Shown one piece after another: positions 27,398 to 35,085 of a stretch of DNA of 64,000 bases (positions are counted from its first letter, which is position 1; every line of letters begins with the position of its first letter). Both the position numbers and the translations under genes were made by a program. This DNA comes from Natronomonas halophila (GTDB taxonomy: Archaea > Halobacteriota > Halobacteria > Halobacteriales > Haloarculaceae). The notes beneath the pieces were generated by a model, which ran no database searches, had not been told where the DNA came from, and saw only the letters and a program-made list of their open reading frames with translations. The stretch covers positions 62,001-126,000 of the forward strand of contig NZ_CP058334.1 in NCBI RefSeq assembly GCF_013391085.1. Reading direction: 5' to 3'.

Positions 27398-29080
27398 ATG
27401 GGAGAGAGTGCCACGAGTAGCGGTGAGCGTCTGGACGCGTATTACTTCCACGAGGAGGACTGGGAGAGCTACGAGGCCCTCTACGAGGCCTTCGAATGGG
27501 AGATCCCGGAACGGTTCAACATCGCGACGTACGTCTGTGACCGCTGGGCCGACGACGAAGACCGGACGGCGATTTACTACGAGAACGAAGCGGGCGAGAC
27601 CGACGAGTACACCTTCGGCCAACTGCGCGACGAGGCGAACCAGTTGGCGAACTACCTCCGCTCGCAGGGCGTCGAGCGGGGCGACCGCATCGGCGTGAAT
27701 CTGCCACAGAAGCCGGCAACCGCCGTCGCACACCTCGCCTGCTGGAAACTCGGCGCGGTTTCCGTCCCGCTGAGCGTGAAGTTCGGCCCGGAGGCCCTGT
27801 CATACCGGCTCGACGACGCCGGCGCCGTCGCCTGCATCGTCGACGACGTGAACGTCGATACCCTCCGGGAGGTCCGCTCGGACGTCGACTCGCTGCGGAC
27901 GGTACTGACCGTCGACACCGACCCCGAGAGCGACGAAGCGGACTTGGCGGCCGCCATCGCGAACCAACCGACGGCCTTCGAGACGGCCGACACGAAGGCC
28001 GAGGACCCGGCAATCATCATCTACACCTCGGGGACGACCGGCGCGCCGAAGGGCGTCCTGCACGCTCACCGGTTCTTCCTCGGTCACCTGCCGCTGTTCC
28101 TCTCGGACTTCTGTAACGTCGCCATGTCCGAGGACGACGTCTTCTGGCTGCCTTCCGAGTGGTCGTGGATCGCCGCCTTCGACATCGTGTTTCCGGCGTG
28201 GTTCTACGGCAAGCCCACCTTGGCCTACGAAGCCGACGGGTTCGACCCGGAGGCCGCCTTCGACCTCATCGACCGATACGACGTGACCGTGACGTTCGTC
28301 CCACCGACCGCACTCCGGATGATGAAGGGCGTCGACGACCCCGAACGGTACGATGTCTCGTCCCTGCGGGTCATCGCCTCCGGGGGCGAGGCACTGGACC
28401 GGGACACCTTCGAGTGGGCCTTCGAGACGTTCGGCGACGACGTCGCGGTCCACGAGGGGTACGGCCAGACGGAGGCGAACATGCTCATCGCCAACTGTAC
28501 CGCGCTGATGGACTACAAGGTCGGCAAACTGGGGCGTCCGGGTCCGGGCCACGAGATAGCCATCCTCGACCCCGAGACCGCCGAACCGACGGTTCCGACG
28601 GGCGAGGTCGGCGAAATCGGCGTCAGGTACGCCGACGACCCAGTCTGCTTCCTCGAATACTGGAACAAGCCGGAGAAAACCGACGCCAAAGTTCGGAACG
28701 GCTGGCTCCTCACGGGCGACCTCGGCCGTGTCGACGAGGACGGCTACTACGAGTTCGAGAGCCGGAAGGACGACGTCATCATCTCGGCGGGCTACCGCAT
28801 CAGCCCCGAGGAAATCGAGGAAACCCTCGCCGGGCATCCGGCCGTATCTCAGGCGGGCGTCGTCGGCGTCCCCGACGAGGAACGCGGGGAGGTACCGAAG
28901 GGGTTCATCGAACTGGCCGCCGACTACGAGGAGACGGACGAACTGCTGGCCGAACTGCAGGAGTACGTCAAATCACAGCTCGCACGCTACGAATACCCCC
29001 GTGATATCGTCGTCCAGGAGGCGCTTCCCAAGACCACGACGGGAAAGGTCAAGCGGAGTGAACTGGAGGACGACCAATGA
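27398..29080 (+). CDS. AMP-forming acyl-CoA synthetase
   Basis: 560 residues from the ATG at 27398; TATAA at 27367-27371 fixes this start, although the frame is open further upstream. ANL motifs: YTSGTTGAPKG, EGYGQTEANM, LTGDLGRVDEDGYYEFESRKDDVIISAGYRIS and KTTTGKVKRSEL. The N-terminal YYFHEEDWESYEALYEAF resembles acetyl/medium-chain synthetases of haloarchaea. It forms an acyl-CoA from ATP, CoA and a carboxylate; chain length is not predictable. It is followed by an E2 acyltransferase gene 100 bp later on the same strand, which may be co-transcribed. Confidence 0.92.
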   Translation: MGESATSSGERLDAYYFHEEDWESYEALYEAFEWEIPERFNIATYVCDRWADDEDRTAIYYENEAGETDEYTFGQLRDEANQLANYLRSQGVERGDRIGVNLPQKPATAVAHLACWKLGAVSVPLSVKFGPEALSYRLDDAGAVACIVDDVNVDTLREVRSDVDSLRTVLTVDTDPESDEADLAAAIANQPTAFETADTKAEDPAIIIYTSGTTGAPKGVLHAHRFFLGHLPLFLSDFCNVAMSEDDVFWLPSEWSWIAAFDIVFPAWFYGKPTLAYEADGFDPEAAFDLIDRYDVTVTFVPPTALRMMKGVDDPERYDVSSLRVIASGGEALDRDTFEWAFETFGDDVAVHEGYGQTEANMLIANCTALMDYKVGKLGRPGPGHEIAILDPETAEPTVPTGEVGEIGVRYADDPVCFLEYWNKPEKTDAKVRNGWLLTGDLGRVDEDGYYEFESRKDDVIISAGYRISPEEIEETLAGHPAVSQAGVVGVPDEERGEVPKGFIELAADYEETDELLAELQEYVKSQLARYEYPRDIVVQEALPKTTTGKVKRSELEDDQ

Positions 29081-29180
29081 GCCGGCCTATCGCTCGCCCC
29101 GACGAGCGAGAAACGGTCGCGAACCGCGGCACCGCGTGGCGTCCGGACGACGAACCCGTGTCCGCGATGGAGGGTATGAC

Positions 29181-30494
29181 ATGGAGGTAGTTACCCTCCC
29201 CAAACTCGGCATCAGCGACGAGGGCGAACTCCTCGCGTGGGAGGTCGAAATCGGGGAGTCGGTCGACGAAGGCGATCTCCTCGCGACCTTCGAGTCCGAC
29301 AAGGCCTCCGCCGAGGTGACGGCGACTGCGAGCGGCGTCCTCCTCGAAACGTACCTCGACGAGGGCGACGTCATCCCGATAGAACCCGGCCGTCCCATCG
29401 CCGTCATCGGCGACCCCGACGACCAACCACCGAGCTACGACGAGGTCGCCGACGGCGAACCGTCGGCCGCATCCGACGGAGACGAGGATGCCGCGACCGA
29501 GGAAACCACAACCGACGACGACTCCTCGGGAGGCGACACGCCGTCCGAAGACGTCAAAGCCACACCTAGAGCCAAGAAATACGCCGAAGAGGAAGGCGTC
29601 ACCCTCGGCGCTGTCGAAGGGACCGGGCCGCAGGGAGCCATCACCGAGGACGACGTCATCGCCTATCAGGAGGCACAAGCGGGGGCTGACGGACCAACGG
29701 CCGATGACGGGGCCGAGGCCGACGACGAAAGTGACGACGAAGCGGAACCGGAAGGAGCCACGGAAGCCGAGTCGACCGAGGACGACGAAACCGGCCCGAC
29801 GGTCACCGAACGACGCGAACTGAGCAGGACACGGCGGACGATAGCCGAACGATTGTCGAAGAGCGCTCGCGAGAAGCCACACGTGATGGGGACCCGCGAA
29901 ATCTCCATCGAGCAGGCCGAGCAGTTGCGGGAGCGTCTGAACGAGACCGGCAAGCACGACGTGTCGCTGAACGACCTCATCCTGTTGGCGGTCGCCAGAA
30001 CGCTGGAGGACATGCCGGCGTTCAACGCGTGGTACCGGGACGAGGCCCACGAGCTGCTGTCGGAGGTGAACGTCGGCTACGCGGTCGATACGCCGAACGG
30101 GCTCATCGTTCCGGTCCTCGAAGACCTTCAGGCGAAAGACGTCGTAGAAATCGGTACGGAACGGCGAACCAAGGTCGAGCGCGTTCGCAACGACGAACAC
30201 ACGCCCGAGGACCTCAGCGGCGGGACGTTCACGGTGACGAACGTCGGGTCGCTGGGCATCGACGTTTCGTATTCCATCATCAACCCCCCGCAGGTCGCCA
30301 TCCTCGCCATCGGCCGGCGCAAGCCGGTCGCCTTCGAGCGTGACGGCGAGGTGGAATTCGAGCGGGCGATTACGTTCAGCCTCACGATAGACCACCGGGT
30401 CCTCGACGGCGCCGACTCCGGGCGGTTCCTCGAACGCCTCGACGAATACCTTCGGCACCCCTACCAGCTACTGACGGAGTTGGCGGGCACGTAA
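29181..30494 (+). CDS. 2-oxoacid dehydrogenase E2, dihydrolipoyl acyltransferase
   Basis: 437 residues, three domains. Lipoyl domain about 1-78 with lipoyl-Lys41 in ESDKASAE. Peripheral subunit-binding domain about 126-162 (TPRAKKYAEEEGVTL, TGPQGAITEDDV). Catalytic domain about 210-437 with DHRVLDGADSGRF carrying the active-site His and Asp. The linkers are highly acidic. E2 transfers the acyl group from E1-bound hydroxyalkyl-TPP to CoA. E1alpha and E1beta are encoded convergently just downstream (12-bp gap to the E1beta stop). The 2,3-butanediol dehydrogenase beyond them suggests acetoin as substrate. No E3 gene is in this window. Confidence 0.93.
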   Translation: MEVVTLPKLGISDEGELLAWEVEIGESVDEGDLLATFESDKASAEVTATASGVLLETYLDEGDVIPIEPGRPIAVIGDPDDQPPSYDEVADGEPSAASDGDEDAATEETTTDDDSSGGDTPSEDVKATPRAKKYAEEEGVTLGAVEGTGPQGAITEDDVIAYQEAQAGADGPTADDGAEADDESDDEAEPEGATEAESTEDDETGPTVTERRELSRTRRTIAERLSKSAREKPHVMGTREISIEQAEQLRERLNETGKHDVSLNDLILLAVARTLEDMPAFNAWYRDEAHELLSEVNVGYAVDTPNGLIVPVLEDLQAKDVVEIGTERRTKVERVRNDEHTPEDLSGGTFTVTNVGSLGIDVSYSIINPPQVAILAIGRRKPVAFERDGEVEFERAITFSLTIDHRVLDGADSGRFLERLDEYLRHPYQLLTELAGT

Positions 30495-30506
30495 CTCCGC
30501 CGTCCC

Positions 30507-31475
30507 TCAGAACGTCCGCCGAATCGCTGCCAGTATTTCTTCGGTGTCCGGGATTACCTCGTCCTCCAGCGGCGGGCTGAACGGAATCGGCGTGTCCTCG
30601 ACGCCGACCGTCTGCGGCGGGGCGTCGAAACTGAAGAAGTCGTTCGAGACGACTTCGCTTACGATGTATCCCTGCGTCCCGTAGCGGAGCGGCGTCTCGT
30701 CGACGGCGACCAGTCGGCCGGTTTTGCGGACGCTCTCGCGAATCGTCTCCGTATCCAGCGGCGCGAACGTCCGGGGATTGACGACTTCGACGTCGATGTC
30801 CCCGGCGAGTTGCTCGGCCGCCTCCATCGCCCGATGGAACATCTGTTGGGTCGCGACGACGGTAACGTCCTCGCCGGTCCGTTCGACGGCCGCCTCGCCG
30901 AGCGGGAGGGTGTACTCCTCGTCTGGCACCTCGCCTTTCTTGCCCATGAGGTTCTTGTGCGGGAGGAAAAAGACGGGATTGTCGTCCCGAATGGCGCTTT
31001 TGAGCAGTCCCTTGGCGTCGTAGGGAGTGCTTGCGGTGACGACGACGAAGCCCGGTTGGTTGCCCATCCACGCGTGGACGCTCTGTGAGTGTTGGGCGCC
31101 CGAGCGGATGCCCGCTCCCGAGGGGGCGAGGACGGTCATCGGGAGGGTGAACTGGCCGCCACTGATGTAGCCCATCTTGGGAATCTGATTGACCATCTCG
31201 TCGCCGGCAGTCGCAGCGAAGTCCGCGAACTGCAGTTCGGCCACGGGACGCATCCCACCGACCGCCGCGCCGAGAGCGTGACCGGTGATGCCGATTTCCG
31301 ACAGCGGCGTATCACGGACTCGCTTGTCGCCGTACTTCTCCTGAAGCCCTTGCGTCTCGCCGAAGTTCCCGCCGAAGTCGCCCACGTCCTCGCCGACGAC
31401 GTAGACCCGTTCGTCCCGCTGCAGTTCCTCGTCGAGCGCCTCGCGGAGGGCCTCGGTGATGGATTTCTCCGTCAT
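30507..31475 (-). CDS. 2-oxoacid dehydrogenase E1 beta subunit (acetoin dehydrogenase candidate)
   Basis: 322 residues, usual for E1beta. Transketolase pyrimidine domain with VYVVGEDVGDFGGNFGETQGL (TPP-activating Glu), FADFAATAGDEMVNQ and a C-terminal transketolase domain with NPRTFAPLDTETI. With E1alpha it decarboxylates or cleaves a 2-oxo substrate on TPP and reductively acylates the E2 lipoyl group. It overlaps the E1alpha stop by 4 bp and belongs to the same operon. The beta subunit alone does not separate acetoin, branched-chain or pyruvate specificity. Confidence 0.92.
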   Translation of the reverse strand: MTEKSITEALREALDEELQRDERVYVVGEDVGDFGGNFGETQGLQEKYGDKRVRDTPLSEIGITGHALGAAVGGMRPVAELQFADFAATAGDEMVNQIPKMGYISGGQFTLPMTVLAPSGAGIRSGAQHSQSVHAWMGNQPGFVVVTASTPYDAKGLLKSAIRDDNPVFFLPHKNLMGKKGEVPDEEYTLPLGEAAVERTGEDVTVVATQQMFHRAMEAAEQLAGDIDVEVVNPRTFAPLDTETIRESVRKTGRLVAVDETPLRYGTQGYIVSEVVSNDFFSFDAPPQTVGVEDTPIPFSPPLEDEVIPDTEEILAAIRRTF

Positions 31476-32488
31476 CGGTCGCCCCCCTCCTGTCCGTAGA
31501 GTGGCTCCTCGTAGATGTCATCGTATGCCACCTCGGAGTCCGGGAAATCGCTTTCCTGTGCGAACTCGACCGCCTCTCTCGCCTTAGCCTCGAACTCGGC
31601 GTATCTATCGTCGTATTCGGCGGCGGTGATGTGGCCGGCTTCTATCAGTCGGTCACGGAACGACGTTAGCGGGTCGGCCTCGCTGGCGTCGGCGTCCGTC
31701 TCGGTTCGGTACTGCTGTTTGTCCCCCTCGAAGTGGCCGCGCATCCGGGTCACGCGGCTCTCGATTACCGTCGGCCCGCCGCCGGAACGCGCCCGGTCGA
31801 CGGCCGCCGAAACCGCCTCGTGGACGGCGACCGGGTCCGACCCATCGACCGATTCCGTGGGCATATCGAGTGGCTCCCCGTAGTCAGATAGCTGCTCTAT
31901 CGGGAGGTTCTCGGCGTCGTAGGAGATGGCGAACTCGTTGTTCTCGATGACGTAGACGACAGGGAGGTCCCACGTGGCTGCGAACACGAGCGCCGTGTGG
32001 AACGAGCCCCGTGAGGTGCCACCGTCGCCAATCGTCGAGACGACGACGTTGCCCGTCTCCCGCATCTGCTGTGCGAGGGCGATGCCCGCCGCCGGGTTCT
32101 GTCCGGACCCGATGGTGGCAGCGTGACCGTAGAGGTGCCGGTCGTAATCGGCCAGATGCATCGACCCGCCTTTGCCCCGGTTCGGTCCGGTTTCCTTCCC
32201 GTATATCTCGGCCATCGCCTCCGGCATCGGGACGCCCTTGACGAGGTACTGGCCGTGGAGTCGTGACCCGCCGACGGCGAGCCAGTCGTCCGGTGCCATC
32301 GCGACGCCCATCCCGGCGTGGGACGCCTCGTGGCCGTGACAGAGATGGAGGAATCCCGGAACGTCGCCTTCCCTGAACTGTTCGAGCGCCGCGTCGTCGA
32401 AGGCGCGAATCCGCATCATCTCGTCGAGGAGCACGTCGGCCGTCTCTCTCGGCAGGTCGTCTACGTCTGGGTTCGACTCGCTAACCAT
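31472..32488 (-). CDS. 2-oxoacid dehydrogenase E1 alpha subunit (acetoin dehydrogenase candidate)
   Basis: 338 residues. TPP/Mg motif GDGGTSRGSFHTAL...ENNEFAIS, phosphorylation-loop-like GGSMHLAD, and HGHEASHAGMGVAMAPDDW at the N-terminal side. The short length and GKGGSMHLAD resemble AcoA and short E1alpha proteins. TTTATAAT (plus-strand ATTATAAA at 32515-32522) is about 30 nt from the ATG, and a perfect ACAGTACTGT palindrome lies between box and start codon. It is divergent from a 2,3-butanediol-dehydrogenase-like gene; that pairing is the main reason for preferring acetoin as substrate. Confidence 0.92.
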   Translation of the reverse strand: MVSESNPDVDDLPRETADVLLDEMMRIRAFDDAALEQFREGDVPGFLHLCHGHEASHAGMGVAMAPDDWLAVGGSRLHGQYLVKGVPMPEAMAEIYGKETGPNRGKGGSMHLADYDRHLYGHAATIGSGQNPAAGIALAQQMRETGNVVVSTIGDGGTSRGSFHTALVFAATWDLPVVYVIENNEFAISYDAENLPIEQLSDYGEPLDMPTESVDGSDPVAVHEAVSAAVDRARSGGGPTVIESRVTRMRGHFEGDKQQYRTETDADASEADPLTSFRDRLIEAGHITAAEYDDRYAEFEAKAREAVEFAQESDFPDSEVAYDDIYEEPLYGQEGGDR

Positions 32489-32490
32489 GA

Positions 32491-32500
32491 ACAGTACTGT
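32491..32500. promoter_or_regulatory. ACAGTACTGT palindrome at the E1alpha transcription start
   Basis: Perfect 10-bp palindrome two bases upstream of the E1alpha ATG and about 20 bp downstream of its TATA-like box. A protein bound here would block transcription or initiation of the E1 operon. One copy only was seen. Confidence 0.35.
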
Positions 32501-32645
32501 GTCCCCTTCGACCGATTATAAATGTGTGCCTCGGTGTCACCCAACACCTCCAGACTACCATCGCGACTGGCAACGACGGCCCCACCAGCCACGAGGTGTG
32601 TTCTCGGGGCGCACTTATTTGAGGTGGCACCCGAAACAGCCGTGT

Positions 32646-33713
32646 ATGCGTGCAGCAGTCTACCACGGCCAACGAGACGTGCGAGTCGAGGACGTCGACC
32701 CCCGACCGGTCGGCCCGGACGACGTGGAAATCGAAGTCGCCTACTGCGGTATCTGTGGGTCGGACGTCCACGAGTACGCCGCCGGCCCTATCGCCATCCC
32801 GGACGAAAATCCCCATCCGCTCACCGACGAGACGCTGCCGCTGACGCTGGGCCACGAGTTCAGCGGGACGGTCCGAGAGGTGGGTGAGGCCGTCGACGAC
32901 GTCGCGGTCGGTGACCGCGTCACCGTCAACCCGGCCATCTGGTGTGGCGACTGTCGGTTCTGTCAGGAGGGCGATTACCATCGCTGCGTTGCTGGCGGGA
33001 GTATCGGGCTCGCCGGATGGGGTGGTGGACTCGCCGAACGAGCCGTCGTCCCTGCCACACAGGTCGTCCCCGTTCCCGACGACGTCGGCCTCGATTACGC
33101 CGCGCTCGCCGAACCCTATGCCGTCGCGCTGCACGCCGTCCGTCGGTCGAGCCTCCAGTCCGGCGACGACTGTGTCGTCTTCGGTGCGGGGCCAATCGGA
33201 CTCGGTATCGCCCAGACCAGTCGGCTCGCAGGGGCGCGGCGTGTCTACGTGAGCGAACCGCAGGACGGACGCCGGGCCGTCGCTGACGAACTCGGGATGG
33301 AAGCGATAGACCCGACCGAAGACGACCCCGTGCGGCTGGTATCGAGCGAAACGGACGGCGGTGCCGACGTGGCCTACGAAGCGGCGGGCGTCGAACCCGC
33401 CCTCGAAGCCGCACTCCGGACCACCGTTCGCGGCGGCGAGGTACTGTTGGTCAGCGTCTTCGAGGAGGAAGCGACGATTCAGCCGAACTACCTGATGATG
33501 GCCGAACGGTCCATCGTCGGCTCTATCGCCTACCGGACCGGACCACGGGCCGCCGACTACGAGTTCGCGGCCGTCTTGGAGGCAATCGCCGACGGGCGAC
33601 TGGACCCCGAACCGCTCGTCACGAAACGCATCGGCCTCGACGACGTGGTTAAAGACGGTTTCGACGCGCTCACCGACCCCGACGAACAGGTGAAGATACT
33701 CGTTTCGCCCTGA
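32646..33713 (+). CDS. 2,3-butanediol dehydrogenase-like zinc alcohol dehydrogenase
   Basis: 355 residues from the ATG at 32646; CTTATTTG at 32614-32621 is 28 nt upstream. Medium-chain zinc dehydrogenase: CGICGSDVHEY (catalytic Zn Cys), GHEFSG, structural-Zn Cys cluster in CGDCRFCQEGDYHRC, and Rossmann loop GAGPIGLG. The opening and the segment following CGICGSD (EYAAGPIAIPDENPHPLT) closely resemble Bacillus-type BdhA. It should interconvert 2,3-butanediol and acetoin with NAD(H). It lies divergent from E1alpha/E1beta, consistent with butanediol to acetoin to acetyl-CoA plus acetaldehyde. Other secondary alcohols remain possible. Confidence 0.87.
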   Translation: MRAAVYHGQRDVRVEDVDPRPVGPDDVEIEVAYCGICGSDVHEYAAGPIAIPDENPHPLTDETLPLTLGHEFSGTVREVGEAVDDVAVGDRVTVNPAIWCGDCRFCQEGDYHRCVAGGSIGLAGWGGGLAERAVVPATQVVPVPDDVGLDYAALAEPYAVALHAVRRSSLQSGDDCVVFGAGPIGLGIAQTSRLAGARRVYVSEPQDGRRAVADELGMEAIDPTEDDPVRLVSSETDGGADVAYEAAGVEPALEAALRTTVRGGEVLLVSVFEEEATIQPNYLMMAERSIVGSIAYRTGPRAADYEFAAVLEAIADGRLDPEPLVTKRIGLDDVVKDGFDALTDPDEQVKILVSP

Positions 33714-33830
33714 GCCCTACGTCGTTCCTCGTTTTCCTACCTCACCGCTGCTACGGTGTACTCCGAGCACTGACCCCTCGGACCTGACCCGTCATTATTT
33801 AACGTGGTACGTGCTTACATCCGCACGTCA

Positions 33831-35054
33831 ATGCACCTAGTCGACTATCCCGAGTCCGACCGGGCGAACGAACTCGCTCGGAAGACACGGGACCTGATGG
33901 ATGAGGTAATCCTGCCGTTCGAGCGAGACCTCGGCCCCGGTGAGGCGATATCGGATTCCGAACTGGAATCGCTCCGTGAGGCCGCCAAGGACTACGGCGT
34001 CTACTGCCCCCAGATGCCGGAGGAGTACGGTGGGATGGGCGAATCGTTCCGGGATTCGCTGGCCGTCTTCGAGGAGGCCGGCCAGTCGCTGTTGGGGCCG
34101 CCGGCCCTTCGGGTCGATGCGCCCGACGAGGGCAACATGCACACCATCGAACTCGCGGGGACGGAGGCCCAGAAGGAGCGGTGGTTACCGCCACTAATCG
34201 AAGGCGAGGCGAAGTCCGCCTTCTCGATGACCGAACCGGCACCCGGCGGCGGGTCGGACCCGAAGATGATCAAGACGACCGCCGAGAAGGACGGCGACGA
34301 GTGGGTCATCGACGGCCACAAGTGGTGGACATCGAACGGCTACGAGGCCGACGTGTTCCTCGTGATGGCCCGCACCGATCAGGATGCTCACCCCTACGAG
34401 GGCTGTTCGATATTCCTCGTCCCCGCCGAGGCAGACGGGCTCGAACTCGTCCGCGACGTGCCCTCGATGGACAGTTCGATGCTGGAGGTAAGCCACGCGG
34501 AGGTGCGATACGACGGCGTTCGCGTCCCCGAGGAGAACATCCTCGGCGCGGAAAACGAAGGGTTCCAGATTGCTCAGCGCCGACTCGGGCCGGCGCGGCT
34601 GACTCACTGTATGCGCTTCTGTGGGATGGCCGACCGCGCGCTCGCCATCGCTCGGGCGTATATGCAGCATCGGGACGCCTTCGGGTCTTCGCTGGCCGAC
34701 AAGCAGTCCCTTCGGCACAAAATCGCCGAGCAGGAACTCGCGTTGCATACCACTCGGACGACAACCCGTGATGCCGCACGGCGCATAAGCGAGGGCCATC
34801 AGGCCCGCATCCCCGTTGCGATGTGTAAGGTCAAAGCCGCACGGATGGTCCAGGAGGCCGTCGACCTCGCCATCCAGTGTTGTGGCGGCGCCGGCCTCTC
34901 CCGGGACCTCCCGCTCGTCGATTTCTACGAGGGACTTCGCTTCTTCCGCATCGGCGACGGCGCCGACGAGGTCCACCTCCGGTCGATTGCCCGCGAGGCC
35001 TTCGAGGACGAACACGTCGCCGACGCCGACCTCGCGAACCTACCGGAGTTCTGA
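33831..35054 (+). CDS. ACAD10/11-like acyl-CoA dehydrogenase-fold protein
   Basis: 407 residues from the ATG at 33831; TTATTTAA at 33795-33802 supports it. The ACAD fold is complete (SMTEPAPGGGSDPKM, GHKWWTSNG), but the C-terminal domain carries RRLGPARLTHCMRFCG and RIGDGADEVHLRSIA. These are hallmarks of the ACAD10/ACAD11 dehydrogenase domain. The loop reads GDGADEV, so the normal EGT glutamate is absent, and no Glu is present at the isovaleryl-CoA-type position (LGPAR). In ACAD11 and LvaC this fold converts 4-phosphoacyl-CoA to 3-hydroxyacyl-CoA. It is a close paralogue of the gene at 43210, not adjacent to the kinase at 14.7 kb. Confidence 0.88.
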   Translation: MHLVDYPESDRANELARKTRDLMDEVILPFERDLGPGEAISDSELESLREAAKDYGVYCPQMPEEYGGMGESFRDSLAVFEEAGQSLLGPPALRVDAPDEGNMHTIELAGTEAQKERWLPPLIEGEAKSAFSMTEPAPGGGSDPKMIKTTAEKDGDEWVIDGHKWWTSNGYEADVFLVMARTDQDAHPYEGCSIFLVPAEADGLELVRDVPSMDSSMLEVSHAEVRYDGVRVPEENILGAENEGFQIAQRRLGPARLTHCMRFCGMADRALAIARAYMQHRDAFGSSLADKQSLRHKIAEQELALHTTRTTTRDAARRISEGHQARIPVAMCKVKAARMVQEAVDLAIQCCGGAGLSRDLPLVDFYEGLRFFRIGDGADEVHLRSIAREAFEDEHVADADLANLPEF

Positions 35055-35085
35055 CCGGGCCGCACCGTCGTTCTCGTTTTCGTTC

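Noticed and set aside
29049-30458. 469-codon minus-strand frame opposite E2
   Set aside because: It is the antisense of the lipoyl and catalytic E2 domains, which are unmistakable on the plus strand.
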